A DNA stretch of 64,000 nt from Schistosoma mansoni (Eukaryota; Platyhelminthes; Trematoda; Strigeidida; Schistosomatidae), in the NCBI RefSeq assembly GCF_000237925.1, contig NW_017386027.1, positions 1,302,001 to 1,366,000 of the forward strand. The letters run 5' to 3'. How positions within the stretch are numbered: the first letter of the stretch is position 1; each line of letters starts with the position of its first letter. Below are positions 1 through 64,000 of the stretch, piece after piece. The notes under the pieces are model-generated. The model did no database searches and was not told the origin of the DNA. It worked only from the letters and a program-made list of their open reading frames with translations. A program made the position numbers and the translations under genes.

Positions 1-330
1 TCTTGGTTTCCTCATGTTTTACTGTTATCGAAAAAAATTTACCGTTTGACTTACTACATAAAGAGGCTGCACGCTTTTGAGACTACTCGCCATTTACTCT
101 TACAATTTGTCAATTCCTTTATATTACCTATTATTCTTTACTGTTCTCCGTTATACGTTCCCGAGCTTTTGAGAAAAGACTTTGCTGTACTGTGGAGAAT
201 TATGAAGGTATATATTAAGCAATAAAGAGGATATACAAACTTTCATGATATTAAGCTTTCTTTTAAAATCCTGAGTACAAGTTCAAATCCATTTTTTTTT
301 CACTACTAAAATTAGAAATATCAACATATT
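1..330. other. AT-rich DNA, nothing recognised
   Basis: This lies beyond the apparent 3' end of NEK1. I see no coding homology and no repeat family shared with the rest of the window. Confidence 0.5.
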
Positions 331-785
331 TTCATAGTTGAAATCATGAGTCGATTGAAGCTAGACCATCATGGAAAACCTGGAATTACTGGACGGCTGT
401 TTCGTCCCATTGTGGAACTCCCCATCATTGCGAATACACGATCCCGACTCGCGAGATTCGAACCAAGAACCTACCAGTCTCGCGTGAAAGTGCTTAACCA
501 CCAGACCACTGAGCCGGCCGGCATTCAACGGTGTTAATGTCTAGCTTCAACTAATCCAAGAAATTGAGCAACTGTCCACTATTGTCTTCAGTCAGTTACT
601 ATCTCACAACAGACCCGATTGAAGTCCACTGGTCACTGCTTTTCACTAGAACTCTAGGAAATACCTCTTGAAGCCAGTCACTAGTGAGCAAATGATTATT
701 ATCAGAAGGGGGTTTTGTGGATGCTCACTGCTGAGGAGCCCCACAATAAGACGAAACGGCCGTCCAGTGCTTCCAGGTTCCAAAG
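331..785. mobile_element. HH-SINE-A inverted pair (minus 331-709, plus 710-785)
   Basis: The left copy is nearly full length on the minus strand: 3' tail, ribozyme remnant, B box (rc of GGTTCGAATCTCG), then the 5' body. It is followed directly by a plus-strand fragment with the ribozyme core CTGAGGA...GAAA and CAGTGCTTCCAGG. The 5' sides face each other. Confidence 0.8.
723..770 (+). ncRNA. Hammerhead ribozyme, HH-SINE-A type
   Basis: Core CTGAGGA, stem II, GAAA, short stem III CGGCCG and cleavage triplet GTC are present. Stem I pairs CACTG with CAGTG. Stem II is weakened by changes. It has the minimal type I layout known from schistosomes. Confidence 0.6.
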
Positions 786-982
786 CATTAAAAATGTAGA
801 TTTCTATTTATCAAGATATCACAATCATAATATTTATATCATAAATCAATTACTCATTTAACTCGGTTGATAAGTTCGAACCCATTCATTAGAAATTCTT
901 GTTGTCACCGTCTGATAGTATCACAATCCTGTTACGTCTAAAACCTAACTTAAAGTATACAGACTTATTCCTTTAAGTTCAT

Positions 983-56271
<55,289 letters not shown>

Positions 56272-56285
56272 CAATGTTTGTAAAC

Positions 56286-57500
56286 TGTAGCCAAATATCT
56301 AGTTATTTGAATTAGTGGAACAAACAGTGTCGGAACCATAGAAACCAACTCTTATATGACGCGCTATAAATTTGTCTTTTTGCGATGCTGAATTGTTAGA
56401 GGATTTCTGTCCATCTCGATGGTGCTTTGTGCATTGAAGGACTGTGTACAGCCCAAAATTCAGAAAATCTAGAAGATATAGAATTAAGAAAAGATTTGAT
56501 TCAACACATGTGTAGCACATGCTTAAAATTATGAAAAGAATTAGTACCAATCAACAATCATACCATTATGATACTGAGGATTTCAGACGATCAGAACACT
56601 CAGGAAGCCTTTCAAGTGACTCATATCATTTAACATCATTTGAACTACTGAAATCATTTAACTATGCATATGAAGATACAAGAGTAGAGAGTACTATAAA
56701 AAATAAATAACTACATTTACAAAATTCGGTCTATTTTGGCGCGAATCCGAACGAGAGGTTGAAAAATGATGTGTGTTCTTAGTAAAATCTTATAAGCATG
56801 ACAAAGTGAAAACAGCGTACTCATTCGCTGAATAGATTAATACGAGTGGTCAACAATGGACTTTGGTCCTTGGAATTTCGTACCTGTAGTATTGTCCTTA
56901 TTTGAGTTCATGAACCATGGACAGAGATCAAGTACTGAAATAAGCCGGTGATTGAATTTTCGAAACTTTATAAAGCTTCTGTTCTCTTGAAATTAGTGCG
57001 TGAAAGATTTGAGACTATGTTACTGTTTATGGAGGCTCTAGTAATCCTGTATTTTGTAGTAGATATCAGGCCTTGATTCCCCACGATGTAAATTGGAAAC
57101 AGAAATCCTCAAAGTCACCATTTCACACTTTAGTGTATTATAAATCACTATTCTGACACCTGCAGATTCATTGTCGAAAGTAAGGAAATTCTTTCCAACT
57201 TTCAGACATAGCAATAATTCAAGTGGCCTCAGCTAAAGATGTCGATGTTCCACTTCCGATTTTATTGATAGAACCTTGTTGAATGAAGTAAAGTGAAACT
57301 AGTAATTAGAATCAAATACATACAGTAAGAGTTTGTAGTTGAAAAATGTGTTTCAAATTGTGAACATCCGTGCGATATAAACTACACGAAATATGATGCA
57401 GAGTCCTATCATCTTAGCGGAAATGAATTGTAAGTTGTTAAATCGATGATTATAGTTAGATCGCCAGTGGGTAAGATAATGAAATCTGGTGAAAAATGTA
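56286..57500. promoter_or_regulatory. Region upstream of NEK1 start
   Basis: Should hold the NEK1 promoter or 5' UTR, but no motif can be assigned. Frames at 56550-56299 (minus) and 56519-56710 (plus) show no family signal. Confidence 0.3.
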
Positions 57501-58720
57501 ACCGAAAATCATACCAGTGACTGACAGCAACAGCTCTACACGTAAACTGTAGGGAGCCAATAGTTGTGTAGGGTCGGTGAAGTGTCACTGAATATCGAAC
57601 AGATCATCGATCCCTGTCAAGGTCAAGGATAGTCAACGCGCATCAATCAATCATACGCCATGTACTGGCTCACGCGGCAGTGGTTGTACCTTAACTAATA
57701 TATTCTTGTAATAACGTCCTTTATGTTGTACAGTCTCCATAGCATCCATGGCCCCTCGTTACGTCGATGGGGGCAATCCACGTAAGGTGCTGGTCGCGAG
57801 GTGTGACTTCAGCGTTAGTTGGTTCGTCACCATTCTCGTCTAACTCTAGTAGGCCCTCAATCATTTCGACATAGACCATCAACGTTGATGATCCTACAGT
57901 TGCTTTGGGCGACATTGAGCGAATCGTTCTAGAAGATGGAGAATGGTTGCGCGAATATTACCACGAGGATGCTAATCAGGCACTTCGACCTCGCTTTGGT
58001 TAGGTCAGTCAGATTGACATGTGGAAAGGACTTACCGAGACAGTTGGTATAAATTCAATTTATAATGTCAAAAGCAAGTGAAAGTATTTTTCAAAAGTAA
58101 TTGACACGGATACAAACTTTCCGAACTTATTGTGGCTAACAGTGTGGTAAATGGACAACTGACAAGGTTTGCTTGGTCCAATTAGGAAAGGAGGGCAGTT
58201 TGGATTATGTCGCAAAGTTAAATACGACCTAAACAACAATTTTTATGAATCGTGAGGGAAATGTTATTTATTTATAAACGAGAAATTTTTGTCGACCAAT
58301 ATGTGGGCTTAATTAAGTGCTATATATATCACAATACTAGATACTTACATCTCTATTCTGAAAAGCGTTTAGCAGACCTCATGCCATCTTTTAAGAATGA
58401 TCGTGTTGATATAATAACACTCTAATGTTTATGAAGTTTGTTGTAGACGTCACAATTTTCTGGCTAACTTGTGCAGTACCCATCCCCGGTGATTTTCACC
58501 TCCTTCTACGAAACATTTAGTCAGTGCAACAGATTACCACGTAATTTTCTTCACAAGGTTCATCACGAATTTCTGTATGCTTTCGCTAATCAGTGCACTT
58601 CCACATGTTCCGTATGTCAGCTGTCGAGCTCAGATTCTCCACTTTCAACATATGTCCATCTCAGTGTTACGGGAAAGACTCCAAGTTATATATATAAATA
58701 TATATATATAATTATACCCC
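57500..58720. other. Unassigned region with short frames
   Basis: Overlapping short frames near 57720-58005 (one plus-strand frame reads LGDIERIVLEDGEWLREYYH) have no family I know. A TA-rich simple repeat lies at 58686-58713. Could contain exons of an unrecognised gene. Confidence 0.3.
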
Positions 58721-59083
58721 TTGGGAAACTAACCCGTCTTTTGGCCTCTGGGATGTACTTGTCCATCAGATCACTTCCGATTGTCATCGATTGGCCTTCT
58801 CACTAGAACAATTATGACTAGCTTGCTCTACTGGATAAATATCCTGCTCCTCTTGCCACGTGGGTAAATTCAACCACATTCAAAGATCACAATCTGTGTC
58901 TTTCTTCACTGGTAGACTACTACAGTAACAAGTGTCAAAACCATAATCATGCTGAGATTGAACCACTATATGGTAGATCTACATATCTCAAACAGTTACA
59001 TTCTTCCTAATTACTTTGAATGTAACATGCACACGTTTATTTACAAACGTATTGTTTGTGGCAAAGATATTGGATCTATGCTA

Positions 59084-59245
59084 ATTTCGGTCAAAAAATG
59101 TTACTAATTCGAAGTGTCGCTCAGGTCATGTTCCTGTGCAGCATAAATTTACCTATTTTTATAACTGTTCTATTTGTAACCTCACATCTTGCAAACTTTG
59201 TTCTTATATTACTTCATATTCTACCTGTTATTCCATTGAGTGAAA
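59084..59245 (+). other. Cys-rich short frame
   Basis: Reads NSKCRSGHVPVQHKFTYFYN then CSICNLTSCKLCS, i.e. CxxC-x4-CxxC, to a stop near 59242. No family recognised. Possibly an exon or an element remnant. Confidence 0.25.
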
Positions 59246-60887
59246 TTCACAATGAAATTGTTGCAACCAATGATTACTTTATGACCAGAAGAAGGAGCTT
59301 GTAGAGTTTTTAATTCAAGGATTAAGTCAGATGTATTTTAATAAGCATCAGGGTTATGATAAACCTCAAAACTACAATAGATAACGAAACATAGACCAAT
59401 GTTAACAACACGAATCAGTTGACTCAAATGTCTAAACCGAGTATCCAACTAAGTAATTTTACCCAGATTCACAATCCTAGTAAGACTAGCAAACAGAGAG
59501 GAAATCGAAAGAATAACCTGGATTCACGTTAGCATATTCTGTTAGAGCAAGTAGCTTATGATTTAGAACAGACAGATATAGACGGATATATATACGCTGG
59601 ATGGATACCACTTCAGCAAAACTGTACTGCTAGTAGAGGGCCATAATTTAGAACTAGTGTGATTGAGTGGCTAGGCTAATACTTATTGGAGATTGTTAAA
59701 TACCTGGGATCGCACCAAATCAACAAGAAGCAGGTGCAAAGGAAAACAACTGGTTTGTATAGGCCTGTGATGAAGGTATTGGATATTGGTCAGTACTATT
59801 GCTTTACTGAGCATTTGGAGATATTTCAAGTCTCAAGGTTGGTTTTCTCGTTTGCGCGTCGTTTTTTGTAATACCGTTGATGTTATTATTAGTTACTGTA
59901 CAGTAGGACTAACTTAAAAATTCGTGGTATATCTTTACTAGAAACTGTCTGGTGCTCTGTTTGCCACAACCTTTTATTGATCTAAAATGAAAAATTAAGG
60001 CAATATTCCTGATTGTGTGTTGTACTTACCTGATATTTGCTTAAGACTTTAGAAAATTCGTCATGAATTTTTTTAAAATTCGTTTTTGTTGTCTATGAAG
60101 CTTTCAATAATACTTTCGGCGAAGTAAAGCCTCAAAACACTAATACTCCGATCTCTTTATTTTTGGGAATTATTGGGTAAATCCTCAGCTTCGGGGAAAT
60201 ATTGGGCGTCTGGGTGTGTCTTCTTTTCTCATGGTAATTTACAGCCATAAGGCGATACAGAGCGGACCGTTGTTCCAAGCCACATGTTTGTGACGTCTGT
60301 CTGCTTCTCTTTCCATAGCTGTTTGTTGAGGTATCCTTACTTCCCAATAAGCTGCCACCGGCAGGTTAACAAGTATTCAGGGTATGTCGACTAGTCTGAA
60401 CACAAAATTTGTTTTCCTTTTTTCGTTCATCTAACGAAAGATGAAACAATCAGTATGTCAAAGAGACTAAGTGTTCCAGATGTACAATTGGAACTCATAA
60501 TGTCCAGTTATTAGTGAGTGGGTTGCGACGTCACTTATATGTTCAGTTGTTCTGTCATCAGTTTTGTTAACTTCTCTGGTCACTGTGATCTAAAACAACA
60601 AATATGGTTGTAGTATTCAGCTTTTATAAGTCATTCACTAGCTTATCAAGTCAAAAGTTGGTTATCAAGTCTAATTCTTGTCCCTCATATTACAGTCATC
60701 GGTATTATGCAATCTGATACAATAATGTACACCAGTTCAAGTTGTCACAGCCTTCATATTTCACCATAGTTTAAGCAAATATGTATTCTGATGTTAACTT
60801 TAGCCCAGTGTATTAGGTTTTCCACGTTATTTCTCATGGGAAATCCTTTTGGTTTACTCCTAATTTATATATTTGTTTTGAACTTAA
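59246..60887. other. Unassigned upstream DNA
   Basis: Short frames at 59686-59871 (plus) and 60347-60132 (minus) lack recognisable motifs. Confidence 0.3.
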
Positions 60888-61018
60888 AGATTAGGTGATC
60901 CTGGATCAGGCAAAAGTCAACTACTTCAGGCTACTGCAAGTTTAGCTCCAAGAAATTATATGTATGTGGAAATACAGCGACAGCTCCTGGTTCAACTGTT
61001 AGTACGATTCGTGAAGGT
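60888..61018 (+). pseudogene. MCM8-like helicase exon fragment
   Basis: After a TTAG acceptor-like site the sequence reads GDPGSGKSQLLQATASLAPR, a Walker A motif in MCM8 context. After a one-base slip it continues YVCGNTATAPGSTVSTIREG, like MCM8 YVCGNTTTTSGLTVT. The frame therefore shifts once near 60958-60965. No neighbouring MCM exons are recognised, so this is probably an orphaned duplicate exon. MCM8 is the closest family because of the CGNT motif; MCM9 fits less well. Confidence 0.75.
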
Positions 61019-61153
61019 AACAACAGCAGTGGGGGATCGTGATAATTAGAAGTATTTGAATTATAGTATAAGCTAGGAATCCCAGAAATAACGCACTTTA
61101 ATCAAGAAGTATTAGATGAACACGAATGAATGTATTGTATTTGGAATTCGAAA

Positions 61154-62900
61154 TCAAGTAGTCATCAAGCACGAAGGAATAATTGGTTCATGTAAACACC
61201 ACATCTTCCACGGCTTAAATTGGAGTCTGTGTATGTAATCGATCGTACCTCTTCTTCTTCTTAAGTTCATCATGTGTCTGTCTGAGAGTGTATTGGATAA
61301 AAACTCTCTATTATCTAGAATGTACTCTTTAGTATTAGATTTAACAACCGAAATTGGAACAGACTCACCTGGGTCCTGTAATTGTATTTGATCAACATGT
61401 CGGTTATGTATACTGAAGTCATTGATATCTAGAATCCGCACCAACAATTTCCCGACATTCTTCACCACTGTTGTATCGCGAAGAGAATTGTGAATGGTAA
61501 CTTTTGAGAACTATTTATTGGCCAATGTAATGTGTATATCTCCTATTGTAACTAACCTAATCATACTCGTTTACTCTTATTATTAGCTTTATTTTGACCT
61601 TTGAACTATTATTATACGATTTTTGAGTTATCATAAGTTTATTGATTACTATTCACAGCCACATTTGGCTAAATATTGTACAAATGTTATTTTATATTTT
61701 ATGGTACGATGTGGTCTGTTTGGTTGGTATATAAACCCAGTATGTTTGTAAATAATGATTCATACCACAGAGGCTGTTATTGGTGTTTTGGACTTAACTG
61801 GCTGGGCTAGGCAGATCGCAGGACCGGTGAGCACTCTAGTCTGCTCGTACGGTTTCGTGTGTCACTGTTCCGATCGATAATTCGCTGCTCCCTGATTGGC
61901 GGTCTCATCAAGTCACACATTAGCTAGGCATCCACTCGGCCACAAGATATAACAACCACAATCCCCTTGGCTAGTCGAAGATCATTCCCACGATAATATG
62001 TAACTTCTACAGACTCCGAACACCTCATATTCGAACAAATAATTCTTCCTTTTGATAGCTTTGTTGGAGTCTCTTTTGTCACAGAATGTTTCGCATTTCT
62101 ATATTGAAGTAGAAATGTAACTACTCCCCTATCTAGTTCATTAAATGTTGAAGCAGCAATAGAATTAATAGCAGTTTTCAATGTCTTGACAAAATTTTCT
62201 GCCTGACCATTAGAACAAGGGTACCTAGGGCAGTGAAATGATGTCTGCACCCCATACCATTCAACTACGTACGGACTGTGCCTGCAGCAAAATTGGGGCG
62301 CTTATCAGTCACTAATATCATAGGAACCACCTCCCAACCAAACACTTTTCATAATGCTTGGATTGTAAAGTCAGAATTAGGTGAGGTTTTGAAGAGAATG
62401 CAGGCCACTTGGAAAAAGAATCAACGACAACAAATGCATAGTATTAATCAAGAAATGGACCACAATGGTTTGCATGAATTCTCTACCACGCCTCACAAGA
62501 TACTGGTCATGAAGTCCACCTCAAAGGCTGACTTTTCAACTTATGAAATTTCTCACAATTGTTTGCTGTATGACATATACCTGCATTTATCTCTGGGCAC
62601 CAACAAGTGAGTCTTGCAAAGGACTTCATTTTCTCAACACCTAAATATCCACTATGAAGATCTTTTAGGGCAGATCTACGTAATGAAGGAGGAATAACAA
62701 CACGATTGTCTAGACACAAAATACCACCAGGAGTAGTAGATAACTCATCCCTTATGAATGAGTATTTGTGCATTTGATTCCATAGTCCAACACACTTTCT
62801 CACTCTGGTGTTCTTGATGAGGTAGTCGGTTGGGGGCTTAGAACGTAGCATACTGTGTATTAATATCAGATGTCGAACAGCGCATGTCACAACAACATTA
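61154..62900 (-). mobile_element. Gypsy-type pol fossil (integrase region), interrupted
   Basis: Contains an integrase zinc-binding region (about 62880-62510, HSGYLGVEKMKSFARLTCWC), core-domain remnants (about 62250-61960, YPCSNGQAENFVKTLKTAIN) and the region after the core (61468-61154). It is interrupted by the solo LTR at 61469-61953. An old broken copy with several disruptions. Confidence 0.85.
61469..61953 (+). mobile_element. Solo LTR, family LTR-1, whole, TSD ACCAC, inside pol fossil
   Basis: 485 bp, TGTTGTATCGCG to GATATAACA, flanked by ACCAC at 61464-61468 and 61954-61958. Younger than the pol fragment it interrupts. TATA-like GTATATAAACCC present. Confidence 0.85.
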
Positions 62901-63024
62901 CATGTAAAAATTATATTTGAAATAATCTCCGTGATTGGAATTTAAATAATTCCAATGTTTAGTCCGGTGAACTTGCCTGAACTTCTTCATGGTAATAATC
63001 AAAACTGGGTTCACGAGTCAAGCA

Positions 63025-63372
63025 GAGTTAGATCACTATTAAAAACGAGGAAGCACCGGACGGCTGTTTCGTTCTAATATGGAACTCCTTAGCGGTGCGC
63101 ATCCACGATTCCGCACATGGTATCCGCACCTAGGACCTTCGGCCTCGGATTCACACGCCCAACCTCTAAAACATTAAGCTGGTATCCAACGGTGTTAATG
63201 TCTAACTTCTATCGATCAAAGATCTTGCGCAACCCTTCATCTATTGCCTGAGGTGGATAACTGTCACACCTGACACGGATTGGACTTCACTGGTCCCGAT
63301 TCCTCACTAGAACTCCAGGAAATCCATCTTGGAGTTAGTCACTAGTGAGCACATGATAATTATCAATTTTGG
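63025..63372 (-). mobile_element. HH-SINE-A variant (core CTAAGGA), minus copy
   Basis: Tail AAAACGAGGAAGCACCGGAC, ribozyme region with CTAAGGA and GAAA, a B-box-like segment (GGTGCGGATACC) and a long 5' body. Pairs with the plus copy at 22478-22800. Confidence 0.75.
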
Positions 63373-63424
63373 GGATTTGTGTAGACTGTAGCTTAGATTG
63401 ACTCGTGAATACTACTTTGAATAT

Positions 63425-64000
63425 ACTACAATCTCCACAAATTCTCAAAATTGATAAAATCAAGATTATTAAAAAAACATATAGTGTTTCACATTCAGAT
63501 CAAATCTTTAATGTACTTAACCAATCATATTCAGATGTTGACTTTAGTTTAGTCACATATAATGTCTTCTCTATACTCGGTGTCCGATTTCTGTCAAACT
63601 ATTCGTTCTAATACTGACGAATATTCCTATAAAATGAACGTTTTTGATTAAGAACAGTGTATGTGTGCTAGGAATTAAGAACAAGATCAGGCGGTAATAA
63701 TATTACTAATCAGAACATAATTCGAGAAACATTTTATCTGCTCATTGATTGTCGTGTTGTATGAATCGACATAAAAATGAAAGAGAGAAATATTTCATAT
63801 ACTTGATACTGACTAGAAGTGGAGTCTTATAAGCACTTTTTGTTGGTTGCAAATATTGGATATAATATATCATAAATAAATAATGATGACCTTTATGTAG
63901 GGTTCCACGGATTGACGTTTTGAGATTTCCAATGAATATTTGAGAAATTGGCAGTCGATAGGGATGATTTCAGTAGAACATTATTCATGGGATGAACTGT
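63425..64000. other. Unassigned DNA at window end
   Basis: Nothing recognised. Confidence 0.35.

Noticed and set aside
58471-58806. 111-codon plus frame as a gene
   Set aside because: No recognised domain, part low complexity (TA repeat), and the end resembles a repeat at 23.1 kb.
61954-61975. Purine-rich stretch next to the LTR as a polypurine tract of a 3' LTR
   Set aside because: The same bases belong to the older pol region, and the ACCAC duplication shows the LTR is an independent solo insertion there.

Overview
The window looks like nuclear DNA of a blood fluke (Schistosoma sp.). It is AT-rich and packed with short retroposons that carry a hammerhead ribozyme of the schistosome Sm-alpha type. 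It also holds RTE- and CR1-type LINE tails, Gypsy-type solo LTRs, and one large host gene whose introns are small in the kinase part and large after it. The species cannot be fixed from the sequence alone.

One host gene dominates. The minus strand from 56271 to about 983 encodes a NEK1-type NIMA-related kinase. I assembled 28 coding exons by eye. Every junction is GT/AG and every reading phase agrees, giving about 1,690 codons. Exons 1-9 (56271-50490) hold an intact kinase domain. Exons 10-19 hold basic, coiled-coil-rich blocks matching the NEK1 middle region. Exons 20-28 hold a long Asn/Ser/Asp-rich tail with conserved islands and end in the NEK1-specific C-terminal domain. The introns hold nearly all the repeats.

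Intron content: (i) two families of tRNA-derived SINEs with a hammerhead ribozyme. One is Sm-alpha-like (core CTGACGA/CTGATGA). The other is a second family, called HH-SINE-A here (core CTGAGGA). Many copies lie as head-to-head inverted pairs. (ii) LINE 3' ends: an RTE/SR2-like family, a second family with the WLGHVLRM motif, a related third family, and one CR1-like element at 18.84-20.99 kb. (iii) Gypsy-type fossils, mostly solo LTRs, several with 5-bp target duplications. (iv) Inverted-repeat elements at 7.88-8.63, 21.63-22.44 and 24.49-24.81 kb. (v) A histone H3-like open frame at 38.0-38.5 kb in intron 14, abutting a SINE fragment.

Upstream of NEK1 (56.3-64 kb) I see no complete gene. There is an orphan exon-like fragment of an MCM8-type helicase (60.89-61.02 kb, plus strand) with a frameshift, and an old Gypsy pol fragment (61.15-62.90 kb) split by a solo LTR. 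Next to that fragment lies a composite repeat also present at 22.45-23.09 kb.
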